Source: Pseudobdellovibrionaceae bacterium
GTDB taxonomy: Bacteria; Bdellovibrionota; Bdellovibrionia; Bdellovibrionales; Bdellovibrionaceae
NCBI GenBank assembly: GCA_019637915.1
Contig: JAHBUV010000001.1
Span: forward strand, 1,768,565 to 1,832,564
Direction: 5' to 3'
Length of the DNA stretch: 64,000 bases
Under the pieces are notes generated by a model. That model searched no databases. It was not told the DNA's origin and worked only from the letters and a program-made list of their open reading frames with translations. The translations under genes were made by a program, and so were the position numbers. This document shows positions 16,817 to 25,485 of this stretch, piece by piece. Position 1 is the stretch's first letter. The number at the start of each line of letters is the position of its first letter.

Positions 16817-17996
16817 ACTTGGCCTCCAGCGAGAACTGAATGACTTCGCGATCCGCAGTGTAGGGGCGGTCGATGATTTCATTGGCTTTCATGTATTCGA
16901 TTTTACCGGCGATGTTTTCTTTTTTGTCTTCGATGGTCACGCGGGCCAGTTGTCCGAACCGGTTGTTCGAGCCTTTGCCGGCGCTGGCGTAGCTCGCCGG
17001 CAGGGTGTCGGGCTCGTTGTAAAAGTAGCCGCCGGAAAGCTTCACGTCGCGGCCCGCGAACTTGTTTTCGTAGTCCAGCGCGTACAAGTAGGCTTTGTTG
17101 TAACCCTCCGGAGCTCTTTCATTGCGCAAAAAGGATCCGCTCAGGCCGAGGGCTTGATCGCCGAATTTTTGCTTCACGCTCACGGCCGTTTCATAGCCGG
17201 CGAAGTCGTAAAGGAAACGGGCCTGGCTGCCCGGAGACACCACGCTGTTGCCGAGGTACTGGCTGTCCGTGGCCGCCGAGGCGTTGAGGTTGCGGAACTC
17301 AAAGCCGGTCAGGCCGGCGTTCAAAACCGTGTCCTTTTCCTCTTGCGGGTCATTGCTGTAGCTGACCCCCAGCAGGCTCACTTGCGTGATCAGGCCGCCT
17401 TCGGCCGGCTTCACCGCCCCCGTCGCCGAGGTGGGAATGGCCTGCATGGCGAAGAATCTCCCTTGATGGTTTTCGTTCGACAGCTGCACGCTTTCACGCA
17501 GGGCCGGGAACCCCATTTGCTCGAAAGTGCTGGGCAGGGAGGAAAATTCCGTTTTGATCACCCCCGCCTCCAGGGAAACCGGCGCCCAGGGAGTGTAGGT
17601 CAGGGCGGCCTCGTTCACGTAGAACACATTGGGCGCCTGGCCGTCCTGAGCCATCGCTTCGTCGAATTGATTCGTGTAACTGCCCGACATGAACTCGAAG
17701 CCCAGGTCCAAACGGCCCGAAAGCTGTTCCGAGATCTTCCGGGAACCCACGATCCCCAGCGTTCCGCCCGCGTACTTGCTGTTGATGATCTCATCTTCCA
17801 GGCTGCGGGCCGACAGACCCGCCGTGACCTCAAGCTTGTTCTTGGATTCCCCGGCGGGGGAGGTCCCCACGGAGGTCTGCAGCTGGCTGAGGCCGGAACC
17901 GGCGGAAAGGCCGCCATCTGAAACGGCCAGGGCCGTGACGGGCGTCATGATCAACCCGGAAAGGGCCCATCGCATCCAGGAACTTTTTTTGCGCAT
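16803..17996 (-). CDS. Probable outer-membrane beta-barrel protein
   Basis: About 397 residues. The start at 17996 is supported by a GGGGGGAG ribosome site and followed by a signal peptide (RKKSSWMRW, cleavage near ALAVS). The mature part has alternating polar and aromatic strands typical of porin-like barrels (for example FLYDFAGYETAVSVKQKFG, YLYALDYENKF) and ends in FSLEAKYEIL. A family name cannot be given. It is the first gene of a two-gene unit with the lipoprotein downstream. Confidence 0.72.
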   Translation of the reverse strand: MRKKSSWMRWALSGLIMTPVTALAVSDGGLSAGSGLSQLQTSVGTSPAGESKNKLEVTAGLSARSLEDEIINSKYAGGTLGIVGSRKISEQLSGRLDLGFEFMSGSYTNQFDEAMAQDGQAPNVFYVNEAALTYTPWAPVSLEAGVIKTEFSSLPSTFEQMGFPALRESVQLSNENHQGRFFAMQAIPTSATGAVKPAEGGLITQVSLLGVSYSNDPQEEKDTVLNAGLTGFEFRNLNASAATDSQYLGNSVVSPGSQARFLYDFAGYETAVSVKQKFGDQALGLSGSFLRNERAPEGYNKAYLYALDYENKFAGRDVKLSGGYFYNEPDTLPASYASAGKGSNNRFGQLARVTIEDKKENIAGKIEYMKANEIIDRPYTADREVIQFSLEAKYEIL

Positions 17997-18124
17997 AAAA
18001 TCTCCCCCCGCCAACGGCTCGCTTCTATCACCCTCCAGAGGAGGCAGCGAGCGCGGGAAGGCTCTTGTGTAAAAGTTCGCGCGGAAGGTCAAGAAAGGTC
18101 ACCCTGTTGCAAGACAAATGAAAT

Positions 18125-18150
18125 AAAAAACCCGCCAGGGTGGCGGGTTT
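18125..18150 (-). terminator. Rho-independent terminator after the XRE gene
   Basis: A 10-bp perfect stem (18128-18137 with 18141-18150) with a 3-nt loop, followed on the minus strand by a run of T. It lies 43 bp past the stop of the 18193-18468 gene. Confidence 0.9.
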
Positions 18151-18192
18151 CAAGGCGACCAGGGCTGATCGCTTCGCTGAGACGGAAAGGCC

Positions 18193-18468
18193 TTAGGCCT
18201 TTCTGCGCGTGCGCTTTTGTTTGAATAGAATCTCGGAAATATCCGATTTTTGTTGTTCCATGATGACATCAAAGAACTCTTTCATATCAAGCTTATAGAG
18301 GCCCGCGAGTTTGCCGGCGATTTTCAAGGACGGTTGGCAAACACCACGCTCGAAATTCGAGATGTATTGCGGGGTCGTGTACCCCAGCTTCGAGGCCACA
18401 TCAGCTTGGGCCATGCCCATCTCAACACGTTTTCTTTTCAGGTAAGAACCAAGAATATTCGAATTCAC
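18193..18468 (-). CDS. XRE-family DNA-binding regulator
   Basis: A 91-residue protein with a Cro/C1-type helix-turn-helix over residues 7-62 (LKRKRVEMGMAQADVASKLG and TPQYISNFERG) and a very basic C-terminus (KQKRTRRKA). It is monocistronic with its own terminator and divergent from the O-methyltransferase. Its targets are unknown. Confidence 0.85.
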   Translation of the reverse strand: MNSNILGSYLKRKRVEMGMAQADVASKLGYTTPQYISNFERGVCQPSLKIAGKLAGLYKLDMKEFFDVIMEQQKSDISEILFKQKRTRRKA

Positions 18469-18678
18469 ATTATACCTCTTTGCTAGGCACCAACCTTAAT
18501 TCATACCCATGGAGTTTGACAATTTTAAAGTTAATCCCGTGCCTTGGAGCCCTGAAATCATGGCCGACAACAGGGAACTTCTTCATACCAAGGGAATTTT
18601 GAAGGAATTGTGGGCGCGGATAAAACTTGAAAAAAGGTCTGTTTTTAGCCAATTTTCAGACCAACCCCAGGAGGACGC

Positions 18679-19353
18679 ATGAGCATGGACACCACGGTGA
18701 AGAGCAAGATCACGCAAGAAAACGTCGCCCGCTACGTCGTTGAAAAGATCGTTGTCGAGTCGGATCTCGAGCGGCGCTTGCGCCAGGAGACCTCCCGCCT
18801 TCCCAACGCCGGCATGATCAGCAGCAGTGACGTGGGCGCTTTTCTGGCCCTGATGGCGCGATCCATTCAGGCTCGTCAGGCGCTCGAGATCGGCACCTTC
18901 ACCGGCTACACGGCCCTGAAAGTGGCGGCCGCTCTCCCGGAAAACGGCCGTCTCATCTGCTGCGACATCAACGCGGAGTGGACCGGGATGGGCCGTCCCT
19001 ACTGGCAGGAGGCCCGGGTCGACAAAAAGATTGACCTGCGTCTGTCTCCCGCCCTGGAAACGCTTCAGGGGCTCCTCCAGGAGGGGCAGGCCGGGGCCTT
19101 TGACTTCGCCTTCATCGACGCCGACAAGCGCGGCTACAACGATTATTATGAAGCCTGCCTGCAGCTCCTGCGCCCGGGCGGACTGATCATCCTCGACAAC
19201 ATGCTCTGGGATGGCGCCGTGGCCGACCCGGAAGCTCAGGACGGCACCACGAACGCCCTTCGCGCCATGAACGAAAAAATCAGTCGTGATCCGCGGGTGG
19301 ACGCCTGTCTGCTGACCGTCGGCGATGGCTTGATGCTCGCCCGCAAGAAGTAA
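18679..19353 (+). CDS. SAM-dependent O-methyltransferase (family 3)
   Basis: A 224-residue class I methyltransferase like caffeoyl-CoA O-methyltransferases. The SAM site is LEIGTFTGYTALKVA (about residues 71-85), the acidic CCDIN follows, FDFAFIDADKRGYNDYYE is the metal and catalytic region, and GLIILDNMLWDG completes the family signature. AGGAGG precedes the start by 6 bases. Bacterial members methylate catechols and related compounds; the substrate here is unknown. Confidence 0.9.
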   Translation: MSMDTTVKSKITQENVARYVVEKIVVESDLERRLRQETSRLPNAGMISSSDVGAFLALMARSIQARQALEIGTFTGYTALKVAAALPENGRLICCDINAEWTGMGRPYWQEARVDKKIDLRLSPALETLQGLLQEGQAGAFDFAFIDADKRGYNDYYEACLQLLRPGGLIILDNMLWDGAVADPEAQDGTTNALRAMNEKISRDPRVDACLLTVGDGLMLARKK

Positions 19354-19385
19354 GGGCTTATCAGATTCAAGGCGCCCGGAAACGC

Positions 19386-20840
19386 TTACCTGCGACCGCT
19401 TTCCGGGTTGAACACGGGGTCGGCGGCCGGGGCGACCGCCTGGATTTTCTTCTGCTTTTTAGCTTCGGTCATGGCCTCGCTCAAGCCCGGCAACTTCTCT
19501 TGCCAGCACTTATCGGGCTCTTTTTCCGTGCAGCACGAAGCCACCATGGGCGTCCAGAACTGGCTGGCGTTCAGGGTTTTCACGGCGTTTTCGTACCTCT
19601 TATCCGTCTGGGCGAGGGCCAAAAACTCCTGAAAGCTCTTTTGCACCGACACGTGCGCGCGGCTCGTGGTCTCGATCCGGTAAGGCTGGGAGCCATCGGC
19701 GGAGTCCTCGTACAACACGGTGAGACCGCCCTTGCCGGACGTTTCGCCCGCATCCCCGAGCCACACCCGGCGCAGATTCTGCGTCTCCGGATCCATGGTG
19801 GAATCCACGGCGAAGGTTTTCCCTTCCATCAGGTCGATCTCGTAATTCACGCCGCGCTGGCCGACCTGACAGGACGGCATCTGGTTGAACTTCACCTGGT
19901 TCAGGATCTGCATTTCGGTCAGCAGCTGGCCCTTCAGCATCTCGTTCAGGAGGTTGTAGTACTTGCAGACGCTGGGATCGTTCTCGAGGATCTTCAGTTT
20001 TTTCTGGTCGTTCTGACGGAAGAAAGAGCGCACCTTCAAACCATCCAGGGCGAAAGACGGTTCACAGCCTTTGCCGTTTTCGCGGGGTTTGTAATCGATG
20101 AAAGCGACGCCGTTGTCGTTGCAGGCATCCCCCGCGGGGGTCGCATCCACGATGAAGCTCGTCGCGAACAGGCCGATCCCCACGCCGCCCGTGAGCATCG
20201 TCCCCATGAAAAGGCCCCGGCGCACCATCTGCGCCAGAACGACTTTTTGGGTGGCGACCCTGAGCGCCCGGGCCTGCGCGAAGGTTTTGTCCGTCGCCAG
20301 TTTTTCCAGCGTGCGCGCCGTGATCGCCTGGACTTGCGCGCTGGTCAGGGTCTTCCCCTGGAAGCGCATGGCTTTCGCCGTCTCGAATTTTTTGTACTTC
20401 ACGTTGAATTGCTTGTTCGTGCGGCGCAATCTTTTGCTGCGGTTCAATTCATCCGCGGCGCTCGCGATCGTTTTCGTCGCGTTCTGCTCCATCAAGCTGA
20501 TGCCGGCATTGGTCAACGCCGCGCTCGAGGCAAGCGCTCCGTTGAGCAGGGCATAAATACCGAAGCATCCGTGATCGAAATAATGCAGGCAGCGGTAACC
20601 CTCGATATGAACGGACAGCTCATCCAGCAGGTTCTGATCGCAAGTCGGCCCCTTCGCCAGCGCCGAGGCCGTTTCCGTCACCACGGTGGCATTGTCCTTG
20701 GGAGGATGCGCCGGCGACGCGAACGGCGACAGCGACTGCCCGTTCGCGGGCAACGCGACGGTCAGGGTGAAAAGACCGGTGGTCAAAAGTTGAAAGAACC
20801 GCAAAGATTTTCCCAAGCTTCTTCCTATCGGGTTTTTCAT
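19386..20840 (-). CDS. Exported protein of unknown function
   Basis: A 484-residue protein with an N-terminal signal sequence (hydrophobic segment about residues 17-32, ALPANGQ cleavage area). Residues 60-125 hold paired cysteines (GPTCDQN, YRCLHYFDHGCFG). A second hydrophobic glycine-rich stretch near residues 209-229 (GTMLTGGVGIGLFATSFIVD) may cross or insert in a membrane. The C-terminal half has more cysteines (SCCTEKEPDKC). No family is recognised. Confidence 0.65.
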   Translation of the reverse strand: MKNPIGRSLGKSLRFFQLLTTGLFTLTVALPANGQSLSPFASPAHPPKDNATVVTETASALAKGPTCDQNLLDELSVHIEGYRCLHYFDHGCFGIYALLNGALASSAALTNAGISLMEQNATKTIASAADELNRSKRLRRTNKQFNVKYKKFETAKAMRFQGKTLTSAQVQAITARTLEKLATDKTFAQARALRVATQKVVLAQMVRRGLFMGTMLTGGVGIGLFATSFIVDATPAGDACNDNGVAFIDYKPRENGKGCEPSFALDGLKVRSFFRQNDQKKLKILENDPSVCKYYNLLNEMLKGQLLTEMQILNQVKFNQMPSCQVGQRGVNYEIDLMEGKTFAVDSTMDPETQNLRRVWLGDAGETSGKGGLTVLYEDSADGSQPYRIETTSRAHVSVQKSFQEFLALAQTDKRYENAVKTLNASQFWTPMVASCCTEKEPDKCWQEKLPGLSEAMTEAKKQKKIQAVAPAADPVFNPESGRR

Positions 20841-20878
20841 TCCCGGAATGAAGGACCTGGGCCTTGGTCGGGGATCCG

Positions 20879-21640
20879 TTACTCACCGCCTGGGGAGTTC
20901 ATCCTCCGCGCGTCGCCGGCTTTGATCGCCGCCAAGGCGCTGGGGATGTCCCGGGTTTCGATGAGCATTTGGAACTGTTCGTTCGCGGGACTTCGCGCCG
21001 CCTCCGGCTTCCGCCCAGAACGGGCAAACCCCAGCTTGACGTAAAACCCCTGCGTGCTGTCCGTCGCTTTCAAGACGGCGTCCTGTCGTCTTTGCAATTG
21101 ATGGCGAAGGTAGTCGGCAACGATGGCTGTTTCCAGCCCCTCATAGCCTTGTTTTTGGAGTTCGCTGTCGGAATGAAAAAGGGCGACGGTCCCGTCCGCG
21201 TTGCCAACGGCCACCACGCGCTCTTTTCCCTGGATCTTCGCCACAACGACACGCGGGAGGTATTTTTCATATCCCGGGCTCTTTTCCCAGAGCAGATGGT
21301 GCACGCCGCGCGCCACCTCGTTGATGGCGTCGACGTCCCCTTTGCTCCAACGATAGTAGGATTTCGGATTTTTTCTCCACTTTTGGCGCGTGTCCTTCTC
21401 AAAATTTCCGCTTTCACCCACGAACCACAGTGCCGTCGCCTCGTCCACTGTCGCCTCCCGGAGGGAAATCGGGATCGGTTCGCCGGCCGGGGAGTAAATG
21501 TGCAGACCGTCGGGGATCCGCGCCGCCTCCGCGATCGCTTCGGAAGAAACATACGCGGGAGCGCGCGATTCCATCTTGTTGGGTTGACTGGAGCAGGCGA
21601 CCAGGAAAAGAGCACCGAAAAGGCAAATGGATGTTTTCAT
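20879..21640 (-). CDS. Lipoprotein with GNAT-like C-terminal segment
   Basis: A 253-residue protein with a lipobox LVAC (cysteine 16). The C-terminal third includes TQGFYVKLGFARSG, which resembles the FYxKLGF motif of GNAT acetyltransferases. An acetyltransferase on the cell surface would be unusual, so the resemblance may be only local. The 38-bp gap to the next gene suggests an operon. Confidence 0.6.
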   Translation of the reverse strand: MKTSICLFGALFLVACSSQPNKMESRAPAYVSSEAIAEAARIPDGLHIYSPAGEPIPISLREATVDEATALWFVGESGNFEKDTRQKWRKNPKSYYRWSKGDVDAINEVARGVHHLLWEKSPGYEKYLPRVVVAKIQGKERVVAVGNADGTVALFHSDSELQKQGYEGLETAIVADYLRHQLQRRQDAVLKATDSTQGFYVKLGFARSGRKPEAARSPANEQFQMLIETRDIPSALAAIKAGDARRMNSPGGE

Positions 21641-21806
21641 GAATCCATCATCTTCTGTTTTTTAAAAAAATCACTCTGAACTTTGACTGTTTATTGCGGC
21701 GGGGCATTGATCCAGCTCATGGTCGATCGGAGAAATTTATTTTTTTGAATTTAAAAACTCTTGGCCAACCGCCTATTTTTGCTCAACATCGAGCAGGAGG
21801 TCTTGC

Positions 21807-22235
21807 ATGAAAACCCAAGAGCTGCATCGCGGACGCCTGATCGATCACCTTCAACTCGTCGTGAAGGACTTGCCGGCCAGTCAAAAATTCTATCTGGCCG
21901 TCTCAAAAGCGCTCGACATCCCCTTCGGCGGTGAAGGACCCGATTTCTTTTGGATGGATGAACTCTTTATCTCCACCGCTCAAAGTCCCGCCGCACAAGG
22001 TGCGCTGACGGGACGCATGCATTTGGCCTTTCAAGCCCAAGATCGCGCCGCGGTTGAAAGGTTCCATCAAATGGCCCTCGCGGCGGGCGGAAAAGACAAT
22101 GGAAAGCCGGGAGAGCGCCCCTATCACCCGGGTTACTACGCCGCTTTTGTGCTCGATCCGGATGGAAACAACATCGAGGCCGTTTTTCATGGACCGGCGC
22201 AACGTTCGAGCGCTTCGGTGAAGATCAATTTTTGA
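21807..22235 (+). CDS. VOC-superfamily (glyoxalase/bleomycin resistance-like) protein
   Basis: A 142-residue protein with the paired beta-alpha-beta-beta-beta layout of the vicinal oxygen chelate fold: LIDHLQLVVKDLPASQKFY at the start, GRMHLAFQAQDRAAVERFH in the middle and AAFVLDPDGNNIEAVFHG at the end. Metal-ligand type residues H19, H72 and E133 fit a metalloenzyme such as a lyase or dioxygenase. An AGGAGG site precedes the start. Confidence 0.87.
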   Translation: MKTQELHRGRLIDHLQLVVKDLPASQKFYLAVSKALDIPFGGEGPDFFWMDELFISTAQSPAAQGALTGRMHLAFQAQDRAAVERFHQMALAAGGKDNGKPGERPYHPGYYAAFVLDPDGNNIEAVFHGPAQRSSASVKINF

Positions 22236-22613
22236 AGCTTCTCGAAGAGGGGAATCGATATTTTCAGCCGTGACGTTCACAACGCGATTTAATTGGCGAA
22301 AATCGCGGTTCAAATGACAAACTTAACGAGCCCCCGGTAAGAGGTTCCATCGGATCAGAAAACTCGATGAAGACTATTCTAAAAAGAATGGTTCAGGCAA
22401 GACTCATTGAGTTAGTGCCAGGTACAGCAGGCATGAAAACTCAATACCGGAGAAGACAGAATTAGAGCCTTATCGCTATTAAAAATTTATTAGGGATCTT
22501 TGTTTGTCATTTAGATTCAAAATTAGCGGAGAGGGCTTGATAGTAGGCGAACTCCGAGCCGTGGTTGTCTTCGATTTGAAGGGCGAAAACAACGAAGCCA
22601 TCGCGCAGCTCAC
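22236..22613. other. Gene-free stretch containing the left island boundary
   Basis: No convincing gene is seen in these 378 bases. Composition shifts from GC-rich to AT-rich here and the stretch contains the tRNA-Ser-like 14-mer at 22524. Confidence 0.6.
22524..22537. repeat. att-like copy of the tRNA-Ser 3' end (left)
   Basis: ATTAGCGGAGAGGG matches the 3' end of tRNA-Ser(TGA) (ATTGGCGGAGAGGG at 37415) at 13 of 14 positions and marks the left edge of the AT-rich island. Confidence 0.65.
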
Positions 22614-23132
22614 CTAACGACGTTTAAATTTTGTACTTATCTTAATTCTCCTCAGTAAATCGTCTATGCACTCCAGACCTTCGGCAACATTGTCGAAATG
22701 CCGAATAAGGGCTGACGGCGCATCTAAGATTTTCGTACCCCTAATATGCGTGTGTGCCACAATGTCCCGATGCGGCTTTAGATGCCCCAGACTACTTTTA
22801 AGATTCTGAAATATATTAGCTGGAATTCTGGATTCCACTCGGCAAGTCGAAACCTCTCCCAGTAGAACAAGCAAAAGCGGACGAAAGTGCCGATCATAGT
22901 GAAATCCATAAGTATCTTTGATTCTCTGTTCTAGATAATCTCTATCCGCAGATCCGAGTAAACGGACGCTGGCTCGTAATAGCAGATCGTCAATAGATTC
23001 CTCTACCCACCCACATAATTCGATAAGAGCCATTTTCGAAATAAAGTGCGCCTGCCGCTGCGACAGATTCCGAGCACGATACTGCCGATCCAACGAGGTG
23101 AGCGTGTGGGAGATGTAGCTTTTAGCAATCAT
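22614..23132 (-). CDS. HEPN-domain protein, predicted RNase toxin of a defence cassette
   Basis: A 172-residue, all-helical protein. Residues 122-127 read R-D-I-V-A-H, the R-x4-H catalytic motif of HEPN ribonucleases, preceded by a long helix with acidic residues (E45, D48). HEPN proteins of this kind are often paired with DUF262 proteins. The start codon directly abuts the stop of the DUF262 gene, so the two are co-translated. RNase activity is inferred from the motif. It could instead be an antitoxin-like partner. Confidence 0.75.
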   Translation of the reverse strand: MIAKSYISHTLTSLDRQYRARNLSQRQAHFISKMALIELCGWVEESIDDLLLRASVRLLGSADRDYLEQRIKDTYGFHYDRHFRPLLLVLLGEVSTCRVESRIPANIFQNLKSSLGHLKPHRDIVAHTHIRGTKILDAPSALIRHFDNVAEGLECIDDLLRRIKISTKFKRR

Positions 23133-24227
23133 TTAACGGAAGGCGTCTTTTGCCGCATTCAACCGGTCGAGTACCTTTTGCTTCTTTGATAAGCCCTCTA
23201 CAAGAGAGGCTTCAGAAAATTCATCAAGGTCATAAAATTTTTGGAGTTTTGTTTGAAGCTTACTCGGCGACCCTTTCTGAAGGCTCTTTAGGTTGGCGGC
23301 AACACCGATAAGTAACCCCTCTAAGGTTGTGACACTAAGTCTTGGAGGAAAAGTCCCCTTAAGCAAATCCTTCCAGACAAAATCCACGGTGTCGGTAAAT
23401 AACTCACTCTTAGACTCGGCATCCTTGTTAGAAAGGTTTCTATGGGTACGCATGTAGTCATTCAAAAACTTAGACAGCCGCCCATTATAAGAACTTGATC
23501 GCTCATGAAATGCAAAAAACCTTAGAATTAGCTCTTCCTTACGGAAGCGATATCCTTTTGTGTGTTTCATTTTATTGAGCTTCTTCCAGCTCGAAGTCTC
23601 GTTTAAATCGTGAAGTAGGTCGTTAAAGGCGCCAGAGAAAATACAATTTCTAATTTCTTGGCTGTTTAGTTTCATGCCTCCCGAATTGAGACGATGGAAA
23701 ATTGTGAACAAATATTCCGAATGCGCCTCCTTAGAAAGATCACACCGAAGAACCGTGATCGGAATCGAAATGTCTTTAACCCTCTGATAGTATTTACTGA
23801 GGGAAGATCCTTTTTCGACAAAATCGCTAGCGAATTTTCCCCTCAGATCCGGTGTGATGTCGTCCACATTAGCAAGACGCCATTCAGAATCACCAGATAA
23901 GAACCGAACGATGCTGGACATCCTCTGCAGGCCATCGATAACCTGCCATTTTTCGCTTTTATAATCGAAGCTAAAACACATGCTTGGTATTGGCAGTCTT
24001 TTGATAAGAGAATCGATAAATCGCGTTTGGGCGGTTTCTGGCCAAACGACCTCCCTCTGAAATGATGGTTGAATTTCCAAAACGCCTTCAGTGTGCAAAC
24101 GATGAAGGTCGGCGCACGAACGCAGTTCATTGAATGCAATAATGTCTGTGGGAGGAACTTCGTCACTATCATCAGCTACAAAGGTTTCCTCTTCTATTTC
24201 ATCTAGGATTTTGCTTCTTTTCGCCAT
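23133..24227 (-). CDS. DUF262 (GmrS-like) domain protein
   Basis: A 364-residue protein with the DUF262/ParB-like core: PSFQREVVWPE near residue 54, VIDGLQR at 96-102 (the family DGQQR motif with Leu for the first Gln) and FHRLNSGGMKLNSQEIRN at 177-194. In GmrSD and SspE this domain hydrolyses nucleotides and is fused to a DUF1524 HNH nuclease; here no HNH motif is seen and a HEPN protein follows instead. It starts 12 bp after the Mrr gene. A role in sensing foreign DNA is inferred. Confidence 0.85.
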   Translation of the reverse strand: MAKRSKILDEIEEETFVADDSDEVPPTDIIAFNELRSCADLHRLHTEGVLEIQPSFQREVVWPETAQTRFIDSLIKRLPIPSMCFSFDYKSEKWQVIDGLQRMSSIVRFLSGDSEWRLANVDDITPDLRGKFASDFVEKGSSLSKYYQRVKDISIPITVLRCDLSKEAHSEYLFTIFHRLNSGGMKLNSQEIRNCIFSGAFNDLLHDLNETSSWKKLNKMKHTKGYRFRKEELILRFFAFHERSSSYNGRLSKFLNDYMRTHRNLSNKDAESKSELFTDTVDFVWKDLLKGTFPPRLSVTTLEGLLIGVAANLKSLQKGSPSKLQTKLQKFYDLDEFSEASLVEGLSKKQKVLDRLNAAKDAFR

Positions 24228-24239
24228 TGCTATCTCCGA

Positions 24240-25157
24240 TCAGTTCTCAAAAAAATCTTGATCCACTTTCTTAACTTCATACTTCTGCTCCGTCGTCACG
24301 CCGAGGTCGAACTCAAACATCAATTTCGCCAACTGCTCTCCGTCAATAAGGATGATTCGCACATCAATACGATTCACATACTCATGGGCATCGGCGGAAA
24401 AGTGTGAGGTCGTGATGAACAGACCTTTTTGGGCCTTTCGCTCGTTCAGGCTGCCCACAAACTGCTGGATCGCGGGGCGGCCGACGGAGGCGCCCTCTTG
24501 ATAACGCTTTGCTTGAATGTAGATCATCTCCAGGCCGAGCCGGTCCTGGCTGATTTCACCGTCAATTCCTCCATCCCCAGTGCGTCCACGGTGAACAACG
24601 GAATTCGGATCAATCCCGTAGCCCATCTTCCGAAGAAGTTCGATGACGAGTCTTTCAAAGGCTGTTGGATCAAGCTCTCTCGCGTGCGAAAGCAATTCTT
24701 CGCAGACAGAGGCCTTCATCCGCTCATAACTTGCTTCCAGCTCTTCGAGTGGATCGGTTGCTTCGGAAGAGGACGCACTGGTATCCAGTGTCTCGGTGAT
24801 TGAGTCGCCTTTGGAAAGAGCCTGAAATTTCTGAAATGCAGGAAATTGTTTTAGAAACTTTATGTCAATCCGACTGGGGTTCCTAGCTAGAACCGCTGTG
24901 CCCTCGTCCGTGACTTGGTAGCGACCGCGGGCAGGGCGCATGACAAGCCCGGCCTTCTGGAGATAAACCTGCGCCCAATAGACCCGATTATCAATTACTC
25001 GCTGGGTTTTGCTTGGAAGGAGCTTTTCGGCGTCTTCATCGGATAAATTGAATTGCTGAACCATCTCAGCAATGACTTCCTTGGAAGCACTAATGTCTTT
25101 CGAGGCGATGAACTTCAGCACCGGCAGCATTAATGTCTGAAAATCTGGTATCGCCAT
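24240..25157 (-). CDS. mrr: Mrr-type restriction endonuclease
   Basis: A 305-residue protein. Residues 1-95 form a winged-helix Mrr N-domain (RYQVTDEGTAVLARNP at its end), a charged linker follows, and residues 160-285 are the Mrr catalytic domain with GDGGIDG (D199) and YIQAKRY (Q215-x-K217), the PD-(D/E)xK-type active site. Mrr enzymes cut DNA carrying foreign methylation (type IV restriction). It is the second gene of a four-gene minus-strand operon. Confidence 0.9.
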   Translation of the reverse strand: MAIPDFQTLMLPVLKFIASKDISASKEVIAEMVQQFNLSDEDAEKLLPSKTQRVIDNRVYWAQVYLQKAGLVMRPARGRYQVTDEGTAVLARNPSRIDIKFLKQFPAFQKFQALSKGDSITETLDTSASSSEATDPLEELEASYERMKASVCEELLSHARELDPTAFERLVIELLRKMGYGIDPNSVVHRGRTGDGGIDGEISQDRLGLEMIYIQAKRYQEGASVGRPAIQQFVGSLNERKAQKGLFITTSHFSADAHEYVNRIDVRIILIDGEQLAKLMFEFDLGVTTEQKYEVKKVDQDFFEN

Positions 25158-25179
25158 TTACCCTCCACCCAAAGCCATC

Positions 25180-25485
25180 CTATCGGCCCCGCTTCTTTTC
25201 GAGCTTGGTCGTCATTCGCACTCGATGCAGCAGTATAAAGAGCGCGTTGGTGATGCTGGAACCAACCAGCATGGCCGACAGGATAGATGGGATATTATCA
25301 TTCTTCTCCACGACTTGTCGAAAGTCCGTCATTAACGCGAGCTGGTAGCCGGTGGGTTTCAGTTCCCCACGCTCCCATTTACTCGCTGTCATGTGGTGGA
25401 CGCCGAGGAGCTGGGCAAACTCCTGCTGCGTGAGCTTGAGGGCTTTGCGAAGGGCCGTGATGTCGGTGGGTTCGATCTTAAACAT
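25180..25485 (-). CDS. XRE-type regulator heading the defence operon
   Basis: About 101 residues from 25485 (MFKIEPTD). A helix-turn-helix at residues 10-55 reads LTQQEFAQLLGVHHMTASKWERG, as in antitoxin-type regulators such as HigA. The second half contains a hydrophobic stretch. It ends 22 bp before the Mrr gene and is the first gene of the operon, so it likely controls it. Confidence 0.82.
   Translation of the reverse strand: MFKIEPTDITALRKALKLTQQEFAQLLGVHHMTASKWERGELKPTGYQLALMTDFRQVVEKNDNIPSILSAMLVGSSITNALFILLHRVRMTTKLEKKRGR

Noticed and set aside
15398-16843. Long plus-strand frame antisense to the lipoprotein gene
   Set aside because: Composition is antisense-like and the opposite strand has a lipobox, ribosome site and operon overlap.
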